Shown piece after piece: positions 21,982 through 34,611 of a stretch of DNA of 64,000 nucleotides. The stretch spans positions 372,001 through 436,000 of the forward strand of contig VZSF01004760.1 in the NCBI GenBank assembly GCA_013398295.1, given 5' to 3'. This stretch comes from Chionis minor. Its lineage: Eukaryota; Chordata; Aves; Charadriiformes; Chionididae. The translations under genes and the position numbers were made by a program. The notes beneath the pieces are model-generated. The model had not been told where the DNA came from, did not search any database, and saw nothing but the letters and a program-made list of their open reading frames with translations. The stretch's first letter is position 1. The number at the start of each line of letters is the position of its first letter.

Positions 21982-24412
21982 AGATATTACTTTGATATAT
22001 ATGCATTTTTTTTAACTTTTTGTATGACTTTATTTCAGCACTGTGCTTTGATGCTCCAAAGAACTTTTGTAAAAAGATTACTGTTTCAATTACGTAACTG
22101 GAAACTATATTTTCATAAAGCCAACTAGTCTTCAAAAAACTAGAGTTCTTCCAAGTTTATCTGCAACGCTACTCGTACCAGTTTTGACAGCGGCCTGGTA
22201 GTCTTTTCAGGCACAATCGCGGTGTTGAAGCAAGCTGTACCAGGGGTAGGTGCAGCTAAGGAACACGTACACAAAGAACTTCTCTTTTTTTATGATTACT
22301 GTTTGTATGCTGCATTACAGCACTGTGTAATAGGCAAACTGAGTTCCTGGGTTACTTTGGCACATCTTAAGTGGGGCTTCGTGCGGGAGACTTTACAGAA
22401 ATAGAGCGATGTCACATATATGGAAGTGGTAAACATCTGAATGCACATATTTGTCAACTCTTCATGGGTTTTTTTTCCCTACAGGAAAATAGTAATTCTT
22501 GGCTGGATGTATTTGGCTGTGAGTTACTATTTGCAGCAATATTCTGATTAACAATGTCTCAGCAGAGCGCTGTTGAAGATACTTCACTTGATGAGGTCTC
22601 TGAGGTTAAGCTTGGTCCTCTTGTTTCCTCATCAGAGGGATGAGTAGTGAATTTGCTGGTACGGAGAGGCAAGTTTGGCCCATCTCACTGAAGGGAATTT
22701 TTTCTCTGTGTGTGCACTTGCAAGGGAAGACCTATCAGAGAGCTGCTGTGAACTTTGAGGAAGCTCCATCTTTTTGTGAGTACCTTTGTCTCGCAAATGA
22801 TTAACCTGTTAACTTACTGTTAACTATGTAGAGTAAGTTGCATTTATTTAGCTGAAAAACCTCATGACTGCAAAACCCATGTTCTGTTGTAAATTTGTAC
22901 TAGTATGGAGCACCTTAATTTCAGAAAGGAAACTACTACAAGTGCTGCTCCTTACCTGCTAAGTCTTTCTTGGTAACTACTTTCAGCTTTTTCAAAATAA
23001 GATGCCATTTTGGCCTTAGACTTACGAAAATGGTGAACTGGACAAGATTTCAGCATTCTGAAAAGTGTATCAGAAATCTGATACTGAGTTCTGGACATTC
23101 AGGTCCTGGCAGATTACAAACTTAATCCTTCTGGCATTTCTCAACTTCATTCCATTGTTTGATATTCACAGTGAGAGGCTCAACCGTGTCTTAGGCGTTT
23201 CTTCATATTCTGGGTGTTTTGCAGCAGGAGAAGTTACAGTTTCTGAGGCTGTTTCTGGGGCTGCCCACCTGCAATCACTGAACGAGCCGCTGCAGAAAGC
23301 ACAGCAGTGACATGGTCTTCCACTTCTGGACAGGGGTTCTCCAGGTGAACACTGAAAGGCGCTTCATCAGTGTCCCTCAAGAAAACCCTCTGCCTTAACC
23401 GTGGAAGACAAAAGGAAACTTACAGCTATGCAAGTGACCTTCTGAAATCCCTCTTAGCTAGGGAATCACTTGAAAGACTCCAAACCATAGATTTACTGAC
23501 TGCTTTTAGAGGCTTGTGCTTGTTTTGGGCAAAACAGCGTTATTTGACTCACCGAACAATAAGGGTTTCTTAAGCACGCTGCTACGTGGCCCTGTTCTCT
23601 TCTCTTTCCAGAAATTCTTCTGTTTTAGTGATAATACAGCAGAAATCGGAAAAATATAGTAAGAACTTTAAATAACTTTATTTTTAAAAATGTATTTATT
23701 TACATGCCGAATCTGTACAATATGCAATTAAAAATACATATGTAGTTTTAAAAAAAAATCATATACAATATGGCTTTACACACCAACAGACTAGCTCTCA
23801 GAGTAGCCTGTCTGGCATTGCAAGGGTACAATGATGCATTCTTTCATAGACCAATACATAAGGCTACTTGTCCAGGATATAAAATAAAAATACTGCAGTA
23901 CCATGCCTTAGGAGGACTAAAGTAGTGAGGTTAAAGGCATGAAGGTTTTTGAGTGGTGGTGAATGTACACCAGAACTCCTTAGGTTTGGTTTTCTTGATT
24001 GGTTTTAAATGCATATGAATAAATAGTCTCTTAGGAGACCCTACATATTTACTTTACTTTCAGAATCCTTTTGAACACCAGAACACTACTGTCCTGTGGT
24101 CAGAGGTAAATGCTTCACAAAGGATCTTCCTTTATTTGAGGCAGCTCTACAAAATATTGAGACCGTCAAATATGGTGTATCTGTCACTTCCACAATATAA
24201 CCGCGCAGAGGTTTTTAACTACTGTTATTTCCATTTTAAACAGAAAACATCTCAGGGCTGTACCATTCTGTTAAGCCACTTACCCACAGAAGCATTCTCT
24301 CCCTTGCTCCCTGAACAATTATAACGGCAAACTTAGGACTGATCAAATTCCCCCAGCTGGAGAAAAATAGTGAGCTTTACATTAACATCTGTCAGTAGCT
24401 GCATGCCGTTCG
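21982..24412. other. Convergent 3' UTRs of ZDHHC4 and E4F1
   Basis: The stop codons of the two genes are only 2.4 kb apart. On the minus strand, AATAAA signals at 23700-23695 and 23682-23677 would end the E4F1 3' UTR after about 0.7 kb. On the plus strand I see no strong AATAAA soon after the ZDHHC4 stop; the first good ones (about 23883 and 24018) lie inside the E4F1 3' UTR. No other gene fits in this stretch, which is also where the two human synteny blocks are joined. Confidence 0.65.
23677..23700 (-). promoter_or_regulatory. E4F1: E4F1 polyadenylation signals
   Basis: Two AATAAA hexamers on the minus strand, at 23700-23695 and 23682-23677, are the first ones downstream of the E4F1 stop at 24413. 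Cleavage would follow at roughly 23650. Confidence 0.6.
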
Positions 24413-27400
24413 TTACACAATCACAGTCTGGACTTCCACCTCCCCCTCCTGGGAGGCGATCACAAACTCTCCTGCATGTTCCATTATTTCAATGTCCTCG
24501 GATGCCACCATGGTCACCGTTGCTTCTTCTGTTTCGATGCTACCCTCCGTAGTCAGCACTGCTCCTTCTCCGATGGCGGAAGCCAGCGTCATAGCAACCT
24601 GCTCCGTGAGGCTTTCGGGGGTCGCGATGGTGATGGTGTCCGCAGCATCTGTGGTTACTTCAGAGTTTTCTGCCACGGTGACGTTCTGAACAATGATCTG
24701 GTGACCAGAGTTTGCTTGATTGACTATTTGTTGCACAACCTTCATAATGTGGCTGTCCACCTACAGGAAGGGAAATGAGGCCGCGTTATTTCTCAGTGTA
24801 TTGTACTCCGTTAGAAGTACAATTACCAGCACCATAAACAATGCTTGATGACCAACAGGGCAATACAACAAGTGGCATTTTATTCTAATTTCCCCCAGCT
24901 TTCCCCTGAAGTTCTCATCACCCCAAGAAGGGCAGACTCCTAGACCGTGTCACACCTCACGTTGCTGAAGATGTTTCACTAGCAGGGCGCTTCCTACAGA
25001 AAGTCAAACTACCGTGTATAGAAAAACCTTAATGATGCGTGCCCAGACATTTAAACTGAGTGAATGCAATTCAGGAGCCTTCGCAGCAACCATGGTTTCT
25101 AGCATTCAGGGATGCCTTAAGAGGATCGTTTCCCCAAGGCTGAAGTGTTACTGTACAATTCTACGCAGCCGGCAGCTGTGCTGCGGTGTACGAAGCCACG
25201 CAAGTCACGAGCCACCATCACTGAGACGATCTGGGGTTAATGGAGCTCGGGCAAACCCAGTGTGACCCATATTATGTTTTTATGCATACAGGTCTGCAAA
25301 ACTAGAGGTAGGTAAATTAATTACTTGAGGTTGGATTTATTCAGCATGATTTTCAGACACTGAAACTGATTAATTTCATCTACAGCAAGTCCCCAAAGTA
25401 ATAGTTTATGTGGCTGCTTTACCTCATGTCTTGTTCCCTCTATTATTTCAGTAGCTTCGCTGGTCTCCATGTCTTCAGTAGCAGTCTTGAAAGACAAAAT
25501 ATGATGATTCCCTTTTTACATTATTACAAAAAAATCTTTTATCACCAAGATATAAGACGCTAAGATCTTCTACAAAAGTCCTTCTGTTCCCGCCATGATG
25601 CTCTAAAAACAACTACTCCTTGAAATTCCCTCCAAATCCCATTATCAAGAGCTACTTAAAAGTAATGCGAAGTGCTCACAAATAACTGAAAGAGAACATC
25701 CTCTCTCAGCAGGACTCGGCCAACTGGCAGATTTTTCTCCTATTGGAGAAGAACTATGGCAGCACTAAAGGGACTCAATAAATGAACTGTGTTATTCTGC
25801 ACGGATGAGTACTGTCATGAAGGGGGGGAAAGCGAAATGCGTAATTCATTGCTTTTGGCAGCCACAGCCAGTTAAAAACAACAGCGATTATTTCGGAAAA
25901 AATAAGCTAAAGAGAAATGGGAGAAAAGAGTAGATAAAAGTTGAGGGGGAAGCTGAAAAAAGTTTGTGAGGACATAAAATGTCGTACAGTCAGACGTTCT
26001 CAGTCTCAGCCTTCTAAGGAACTACTGTCAGTCTTCCCTGTGTTCTTATTTTCCTGCCTACATTGCATGCAGGCTCCCGGTGCTCTCCTTCTGAACAAGA
26101 TTAATCCAACTTATTCCTACGGTCATGGAGGCAGGGGTAGCATCGGCTAGATCCTATTTTAACCTTCTCCCAAAAGCCTAGATGAGAACACGCACAACTG
26201 CAGTTTTTACTGACAAAATACCGTGCTAAGTTCAGAATGAGAAGGCTGTTTGCCCCGCTTCGTACCTCAATGATGTATTCCTGAGTGTCTGCCACCACTG
26301 AAGAAAACTCTACCAAAACAGTGTGAGGATCTTCGGAAATGACTGTTGCAGCTAAGTTGTCAGCTGACTGACTCTCCTCAGACACCATCACTTCTTCCAC
26401 CTCTTTCAAAGCAAGGAGGCAGCCACCTAAATGGTATTCCAAAAATGCCAGGAAAACATTATTTTTCATAACCATCTCAAACGCAGGTCCCTGGAAAATA
26501 CTACGCAGACAGGCTCCCATCCCACCAAGACAGGCCAAATAACGGCCTAGAAGAGGCCAACGTGACATCAGGCAACAGAATTGAGCCTCGGGAGAGCTAC
26601 TGTCCACTGTAATTTCAAAAATGAATGTCAATGTAATTTGAAAAAACCACACAACTAAATTCAGATGCGTAGAACCACACAGGATTACAAAAGCTGTATG
26701 TGAACAACATACAGTAAGACTTTTGGTGTATTGTAAGTCATGTATCTTTTTCTGCTTATGCATTACACTTCAGTATCTACCTACGAAACTTTTTTTTTTT
26801 CCTACAGTAAACTTGTATTGTCCTTTATAATCTCAATACATCACCATCACTACCTGAAGAAGTTTGAAAAAACATGCTTAGGAGCTAAAGAGCAGCAGGT
26901 CCAGTGCAACTCATCTGATCAAACAAGATTATCTGTGAGAACTTACTCTACTTAAGACATTTCCCTTGCAGAACATCCACACTTCTTCTCTTACAGGATT
27001 TCATAATCCTCAAAATTAGTACAAATTTAATGTCAGGAAAAAAACCAAACAACTGGCAAGTTTAACCATAACTAAGTAAGTTTTACAGTCTTCTCACCTC
27101 TTCCCCAACACAGAAATGAAGCGCTCTCTGGCATTACTTTGCAAAAATGTTCATTTCCTCCCTCTTTGTGTACAGCCTTGGAACAGAACCACTTCACAGT
27201 TTGGGGTAGACTCTTGTAAAAAGCATAGGGTCTGTCTTCCCCACTTCGGGGTGACAACATTGCAGAGACCACTTAAGCCAGAGTTTGGAGCAGAATCCAC
27301 AGCCCTCCTGCAGTTAGATTCTTAATGCAAATTCTATTTCGGTTATCTTTGTCTTTATTTAGATGATCTAGATTTTATATTAGAACTGGTTTATGGCTGT

Positions 27401-30400
27401 TTGTTCAGCCTTATTTTTGGTCAGAAAGATCACAACAGAAATATTAATGTAGATTAAAAAAAAAGCCATAATGCATCTCCTTCTGATGCAACTCAGATGC
27501 AGAAAAACAAACGGCCTTGGACAAAGGTTGTTGGATCCACTCTGAAAAATCATGACCATTCAGCCAAAACCAGTTTGTCCAAACCAAATCCTAGAACAAC
27601 ACCATCCCCAATGCAGACAAGCTTTGCCACCTCACCTTTGGTTTTTAAGTGCCTGTTGAGAGTGCCGTGCTCTGCAAACCCTCGCCCACACTTGTAACAC
27701 TTAAAAGGCTTTTCCCCTGTGTGATGACGGATGTGACGGACCAGCGAGCCCTTTTCCCGAAAGCCTCGACTGCAGTACTGACAGACGTAAGGCTTATCCT
27801 CTAAATGCGTACGGAAATGAACTTGCTGGGCATTCTGTATAAAGAGAGACGAGAAGGGCAGCTAAAGGGAGTGACAAACTCAAGCAAGCAGTAGTTTAGC
27901 TTCCAAGGTAAAAGTCAGCATCTTTGAGGACTACTTCTCATGTAAGACACGATAAAGACTTGTCTCTATTATTATTAGGTAATTTTTTCCCCACACACGA
28001 AGGAACAGTTTCTTCACAAATGTGAAGTTTTATTAAGATTGTCCCTCTTTTCCCCACTGAAACAAAAGCTCCTTCTGGAGCTTCTGCTCTTACAAAAGGC
28101 AGGCGAGCTGGCGCTTGTCCTTTCAGAAGCAAAGCCTCCTAACTGCTCCCAAACCCTGGCTCTGGAAAGGAAAACCTCAAGGTAAGCATGTTGTGAGGGA
28201 AGCACACCTTTGTCTTGTACCGCTTGCCACACTTAGGACAGGAATACGGCCGCTCATCAGAATGCACTCTTCGATGCCCCTTCACATGTGCAATGGTCTT
28301 GTAGAGCTTGCCACACTCGCCACAGCGGAAACGCCGTTCATTCACATGCACTTCTTGATGCTTTTTTAGCAGATAGCCCTTTGTGAACTCTTTGCCACAC
28401 TCCTCGCACTTAAAAGGCTTGTAATCTAGAGAGAGAGAGAGAGAGAGAGAGAACGCATGGTTGATACAGGACAACCAGCAGTAGCAGGTATCTAGTACAG
28501 GCTGTCATAAAAGTCTTACAAAAAAATTAACCTGGAGAAGGAGGGAAATTATATTTTCAACTGCATGTACAGGCTTTGTCTCATTCATAAGTGAATTCTG
28601 CTCAAATATTGCTCTTACGGCCTTTCGTGCCTTTCACGCAGCAGTTCCAGCCTATTAACCTGTTCTGCCTCGCTAATCTTTTTATTGGCCTCGTCACAAA
28701 ATTCTGTTTTCAAGGCTGCAGTGCAGGCTGCGAAGCATGGAATTTTTTTTTTTTTTTAGTATTTCTTTTACTCTCTATTCTAGATCTCGACTAGTGTCAA
28801 CCTTTTCATATTTGTGTGTTAAGCATCAGTTGATTTTGCACAGCTAACAGCCATGTAAAGGCAAGGAATCTGAAAGAAAGCAAGCTGTACTACGCGTAAG
28901 GTGACAGTAGACACAGTGCGTTTTAGACAGCAGCGTAAGCAGCAGAACTTTACCTAAATGACCTTTGATGTGCGTTTCCAGGGAAGTAGCTTCACTGAAG
29001 GCTTCATTACAGTGAGAGCAAATGTAACTTTTGTACCCATTTGTTCTCTCTGTGGCTGTCTATGAGAAAGAAAATGGTGAAATATAAGTATTTTATACTA
29101 GCGTGCACAGTAAGTGTTCCTAACCAAATTCCCAATTAAATACTCCAGCTTTGACAAGAAAGGTATCTATATTTTTAACAGGAGGGAGAGAGAGTGCACA
29201 CATGCGTACTAACACTACATTTAAAGCATGCATGAAAAACATAACTGTAAAAATGGACACAAAAGACCCAGGGGCAGGGAGAGATGCGCTGAGGGAAACG
29301 TGCAGCGCGGCGAGGCTAACAGTCCTGTCCACAACCAAGTGCAGGCAAGGAAGATTAAAAGAATTAATCTATTTATGGAATACAAACATACAGACTCCGC
29401 TTGTTCTACTTCAACACACTGTTCCCCACACGGCTCCTCTTCTGCTTCCACCACTTCATTTTCTAGTTCTTCGGTGGCAGCTGCAGCAGGCTCATCTGGC
29501 TTCTGCATTTCCTCCATAGCAACTCGCTCTATCACAATACCCGAATTCCTCATGGCCTGCCTCAGCAGATTCTCACTGTTCACTTCCCCCTCACACGGCA
29601 GCTCCTCAGGATGCGATTGCTGAAGGAATAAACAGTCTGGTAATTGGTACAGCAAATAACACAATTAGCCTTTTCTTTACAGCAACACTGCTATGACAGT
29701 CACTCCTTTTAGGGTGTCTAGTGCTGTGATACAGGGTGGAAAGACCAACAAGGGCGTGAACTTGGACTAGGAAGGAAGACGAGGTAAATTCTGTACTCTG
29801 AAAACATATAGTCCAAGGGATGATACGTCTTTGCTCCTACCAGAGTCTTGTCGCAGGGAATGGTCAAGAAAAACACCCTCTCACCTTCTCTATTGTCCAG
29901 TACATGGTGGTGAACCCTACACCTCCCCCTGTGTGCTATACATGTGCTGCTAAGCTCAGCAGCAGCAGGTGGCCAGGCAAGGTCAGAGCAGAGTTGGCAT
30001 TCTGTGTTCTCAGATGAAAAAGCAGCTAATTAACCATTTACTTCCACCACACAGATTTATTCGCAGCACCTAAGAAAATTTTGTCGATGAGCTGAAATAC
30101 TTCAAAATGCACATGAAGAATATTTAAGAGAAATGACGCTCACCTCTTGGTCCAGGGATTTCGCATCTACAACAGGGAGTTCCTGCATTTGGACATGGAC
30201 TTCATGAAGAACGTTGCCTTTTGCATCTGTCACGAGGTGAATGACGGGTGAGGTCTCGATGGATTCACTCGCTATTGATGAAACGGTGTCTGTGTTTGAA
30301 GTACAGGAGCCTTCAAGAAAAGCAGCACCATGAATCACCTGGCGTACTGCCATCCCTCACCAATTTGCTGTGCCCTACCCAAAACGTGCATTAGAATGTG

Positions 30401-32868
30401 AGGTGCCTATTAAAGCCATCTTTGTACCAGATTCTCAAACATCCTTCAGAGCCAACACCTGGCTACATGCGCTTCAGTTTAATGGTTTAGCGCTATAAAT
30501 TAGTTTTTCATGTATCAAATTTATCATGAATGAGAAAGAACTAACAGTGCGAGTGCCTGGAGCATGCTCAGTTTTCTGAGATGCAAGGCAGGTATTATCA
30601 GCATCACTGACCTGTTGGCAAATCATCTTTATGGACGACTATTTCTTTGTTCATGTTGAAGCGAATTTTTTCGGTGCAAGGTGTCAGAGATTTCAGGTGC
30701 CGAGTCAAAGCTCCCGATTCCCGGAAGCTTTTCCCACATTTCTTGCATTTGTAAGGTCTTTCGTCTGGAAATGACAAGAACCAAAACAACAGTGTTAAAC
30801 TAACCCTGACCAGTATTGGCTCTGTGTGACAGACTGCTAGAAGAATGCTTTCAGCTTTCTACAGCGAGCAGCCTGTGCTTATCCCAGAACCTTGCCTTGC
30901 CTCCCAGCACCCCAAACACTGGGGAGCTCCACGGTCTCAGCTCAGCATCAGATGGAAACTGGCAATAAATTCCACTGGAAGCTACACTGGATAACCACAC
31001 ACAGCACACTCCGGCAACAAGGAACTCTTATTTCGGAGAGCTCTGTCTTACCAGTGTGACGCCGATGATGTCGAATCAGAGACCCTTTTGTCCTGAAGGA
31101 AGTTCCACAGAGTTTACATTCATAGTCCTTTCTGCTGCTGTGAGTGATCATGTGAGCTTTGAGGATGCTTGCCTGTGGAAAGAATTTTACTTTAAAAGAT
31201 GTTCCAAATGGTTAGGGATTTTACATTTCAACTGTAGAGAACAGCAATGCTCCTTCTGAAATTAGAACTCTCGAAAGTGTAGCATGCAGTAGAGAAGCAC
31301 GTTGTTATCGAGTTTTGAGATATCTTAGTTAACAGCTAGCCTAAGTAACTCACTAGCCCAAACAGAGCATAAGTGATACTCACTGTTTTAAATGTCTTCT
31401 GGCATAATTCGCATACATATCGCCCTTCTTTGTTTACCAGCAGCTTAACCTTTATCAGTTCTGTGGAAATATCCTGCTCCTGATCATCAGGGTTGCCTTG
31501 CTCTTCAGTGACTTCCCCCTCAACATGACCGTTTGGGTTTTCAAAAACATGGTCTGCTGCAACGATGACTTCTTTGATGTGCCCACTACCTGGGAAAAGG
31601 ATACAAAGACAGTTATGTCCTTCACAGAAGAGAGCTTTACACAACTAGAGCAGTAAACTGTTTGAGCATTTCATGCAGTAGGACAGAGACAGAGTTACTT
31701 TAAACCTGGAATATGGGTCTTTGCAAAGCTCTCATTGCAGCATAAATATTCAAATGGACGTTTCTGGAATAGAATTTTAAATCTAGTTTGTATTAATATG
31801 GAAAGAATGGCAAAGCTGGCCTAGGGATGCCCCTCTCACACCTTTGAGGGTCCGTTCCAAGTCCCAGTGCTCAGCAACACCGAGGTGTCACGTACCCAAC
31901 CACAACACAACTCAAACAGAAGAGGACAGTGGGTGAGTAAACTATCCCTAACCCAGCAGGGGCAGGCAAGCGTCTCGAAGCTCACCTACTATAGCAGATG
32001 CGTTGCTGATTTCCTCTGCTATCGAAGATGCTTCAACAACTATGTGAGCAACAGTTATCGACTCCTCGACAGAAGGAACGACCTGCTGTAACAGATAACA
32101 TTTTAACAGAAAGGTTTTATCACCTTTAAAAACATCGTATTCTGTTCTCTCCCCTCCAACCCAACAGACCGTTGCATCCTAATTATTTTGAGCCACGGCT
32201 TGAGGAGAAGCCTGCTGTCACCTTTTGTACTTCTTGGTTGAGGAGACCTGCTGAAGCAGCAGCGAGAGCTTCTGGAGCTCGCTGGCAGACCTTTTGTAAT
32301 TTGTGCTGCACAAATTCTTCCAAGGAGGTGAACTCCGACTGGCAGCGACCGCACTTATGCACGTCATCTTCATCTGCGATTTAAAATTCAGTCATCGGTT
32401 TAGGAAAACACGGCCCCTATTAACGACCAGCGTTTACATCGAAAACTTTTGTCCTGCTCGTCCCGGTGAGCTCCTACGGCGGGAGCGAAGGGACCCGGGG
32501 CCGGGGGTGGCCGAAGGGTATTTTGGCTCCCGCCACGAGAGGCGTTCTGGGGCGGAGCGGGGCGATCGCACCCGGGGGAGCACGGAGACCCCCGCTGACA
32601 GAACCGGCACAGCCAGGCCCACCCCTCACCCCCCGTCGAGCGTCGCAGGGGCCGGTTCCACCGTGCCCGGCCCCCGCGGTGGCCTCCGCGGGCCCCGCCA
32701 CCCCCCCAGGCCCCGCTTTCCCCTCGGCTCCGGCCGGGGCCCTGTGGCGGCGGCACCGCCCGCCCCGCGCCTGGTACCTTCCTCGCTGAAGGGCGCCGGG
32801 AGGCTGAGGAAGGCGGCGGGGCCAGCGGGGGGCGCGGCGGGGCCGGAGCCCGCCGCCGCCGCCCCCTC
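24413..32868 (-). CDS. E4F1: E4F1, C2H2 zinc-finger transcription factor / atypical E3 ligase (start codon in assembly gap)
   Basis: E4F1 is a nuclear zinc-finger protein that binds E4F promoter sites, modifies p53 and regulates cell-cycle and pyruvate-dehydrogenase genes. Exons on the minus strand are 32778-32868 (5' part in the N run), 32222-32373, 31986-32085, 31384-31589, 31052-31172, 30612-30764, 30144-30310, 29392-29619, 28954-29059, 28208-28425, 27636-27834, 26266-26426, 25423-25485 and 24413-24760. All phases agree. About 770 residues are visible, against 784 in human. Ten fingers are seen. A C2HC-like finger in exon 2 (CGRC...HKLQKVC) comes first. Three more span exons 4-6, ending with LTPC. 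Six lie in exons 9-12, including YICSHC, FKCEEC, FRCGEC and FKCYKC. Acidic linkers lie between the clusters. The C-terminus EVEVQTVIV matches the family. The 3' end of exon 2 and the start of exon 3 carry alternative splice choices (QEVQK/QVVPS). Confidence 0.97.
28426..28452 (-). repeat. (CT)n microsatellite forming the E4F1 exon 10 polypyrimidine tract
   Basis: About thirteen AG units on the plus strand, read as CT on the minus strand, run directly into the TCTAG acceptor of the exon that starts at 28425. The microsatellite therefore supplies the pyrimidine tract for splicing. Confidence 0.9.
28742..28757. repeat. T homopolymer in an E4F1 intron
   Basis: About sixteen consecutive T on the plus strand inside an E4F1 intron. 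No retroposed body is evident next to it. Confidence 0.8.
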
Positions 32869-33900
32869 NNNNNNNNNNNNNNNNNNNNNNNNNNNNNNNN
32901 NNNNNNNNNNNNNNNNNNNNNNNNNNNNNNNNNNNNNNNNNNNNNNNNNNNNNNNNNNNNNNNNNNNNNNNNNNNNNNNNNNNNNNNNNNNNNNNNNNNN
33001 NNNNNNNNNNNNNNNNNNNNNNNNNNNNNNNNNNNNNNNNNNNNNNNNNNNNNNNNNNNNNNNNNNNNNNNNNNNNNNNNNNNNNNNNNNNNNNNNNNNN
33101 NNNNNNNNNNNNNNNNNNNNNNNNNNNNNNNNNNNNNNNNNNNNNNNNNNNNNNNNNNNNNNNNNNNNNNNNNNNNNNNNNNNNNNNNNNNNNNNNNNNN
33201 NNNNNNNNNNNNNNNNNNNNNNNNNNNNNNNNNNNNNNNNNNNNNNNNNNNNNNNNNNNNNNNNNNNNNNNNNNNNNNNNNNNNNNNNNNNNNNNNNNNN
33301 NNNNNNNNNNNNNNNNNNNNNNNNNNNNNNNNNNNNNNNNNNNNNNNNNNNNNNNNNNNNNNNNNNNNNNNNNNNNNNNNNNNNNNNNNNNNNNNNNNNN
33401 NNNNNNNNNNNNNNNNNNNNNNNNNNNNNNNNNNNNNNNNNNNNNNNNNNNNNNNNNNNNNNNNNNNNNNNNNNNNNNNNNNNNNNNNNNNNNNNNNNNN
33501 NNNNNNNNNNNNNNNNNNNNNNNNNNNNNNNNNNNNNNNNNNNNNNNNNNNNNNNNNNNNNNNNNNNNNCGCTCGCCGCGGAGCTGGAGGCCGTCGGGAT
33601 CCCGCACCTGGGGCCCGGCCCCGCCGCCCTGCCCGGCCCCGCGCCCGCCGACTGGGCCCAGGCGCCGCTCGACCCCGCCGTGCGCGCCGTCCTGGTCGGT
33701 TTCGACGAGCACTTCAGCTACGCCAAGCTGTGCCAGGCCCTGCGCTACCTCCTGCGCGGCGGCCCCGACTGCCTCCTCGTCGGCACCAACCGCGACCATC
33801 GCCTCCCGCTCGAGGGCGGCACCGCCATCCCCGGTGCGCGGGGCGGGGGGAGGGATGCAGGGCCGGGGGCGTGCGGGCGCCTCGCCTGCCGCCCGGTGGG
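32460..33900. promoter_or_regulatory. CpG island, bidirectional E4F1/PGP promoter, with gap
   Basis: This is a GC- and CpG-rich block that contains E4F1 exon 1 (minus) and PGP exon 1 (plus), with an N run between them. Both genes start in it and diverge, so it is a head-to-head promoter. The core promoter and both translation starts are not visible. Confidence 0.85.
32869..33569. other. Assembly gap (701 N)
   Basis: Unresolved sequence between E4F1 exon 1 and PGP exon 1. By comparison with human lengths it should contain about 128 PGP codons, including the DxD nucleophile motif, and roughly 20 E4F1 codons, plus both 5' UTRs and the promoter. Confidence 0.99.
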
Positions 33901-34611
33901 TGCGGGAAGGTGGCCCCGGCTCATTCAGAGCCGCCCGTGGCAAGTTCCCTGGGCTCTGGGACCCCCCTGGGCCTGGCCCTGCGTCTTCGGTGTGGCAGCC
34001 CGGGTGTCCCGGAGCCAGGGCTTCCCCTGCTCTTCACTGCACTGCCCCCAAAAGAAGGAGAATCCTTGTTGATCCGTTACTCAAGGAATAGCAGTTCCTT
34101 TTTTTATCTAACTGTGGGACAGTATTCCAGCCTCCTGGCAGGTTTTATGTACCGCCTCTCTTGGAACTAGTTCCTCTGCCCATCCTGTCTGTAAAGCTGA
34201 GGCATTATGTTCCCAAAGCGCTGTCCGGTGTGGACGCCAAGAGTCTTCTGCGGCCTCTAATCAATGTTTTCTATTCTCTCCCTAGGGACCGGCTGCCTGG
34301 TAAAAGCGGTGGAGACGGCAGCCCAGCGCGAGGCGTTCGTCATAGGAAAGCCCAACCGGTACATGTTTGATTGCGTGGCGAGCGAGTTCGACATCAATCC
34401 TGCTCGTACCATCATGGTGGGAGATCGGCTGGACACAGACATCCTCATGGGCAATACCTGCGGCCTCACCACCCTGCTGACGCTGACCGGGGTCACCACG
34501 CTGGATGAAGTGAAGGGCCACCAGGAGAGTGACTGTCCTGCCAGGCAGAGCCTGGTTCCCGATTACTATGTCGATAGCATAGCCGACATTCTCCCTGCAC
34601 TGGGGGATTAA
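33570..34611 (+). CDS. PGP: PGP, phosphoglycolate/glycerol-3-phosphate phosphatase (5' part in gap)
   Basis: PGP (AUM) is a cytosolic HAD-family phosphatase that hydrolyses 2-phosphoglycolate, related metabolic side products and glycerol-3-phosphate. Two exons are visible: 33570-33833 (5' portion missing in the gap, donor G|GTGCGC) and 34286-34611 (acceptor CCCTAG, stop TAA). They encode the last 195 residues. Adding about 128 missing residues would give about the human length of 321. Visible features are the cap domain ([29 protein letters not shown]), HAD motif III lysine in IGKPNR, and motif [10 protein letters not shown]. The C-terminus [11 protein letters not shown] is typical. The catalytic aspartates of motif I are in the gap, so their integrity cannot be judged. 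It is head to head with E4F1, as in human. Confidence 0.96.

Noticed and set aside
26101..26763. 220-codon open frame on the minus strand taken as one E4F1 exon
   Set aside because: Only 26266-26426 matches E4F1 and has proper splice borders. The flanks are intron read-through.
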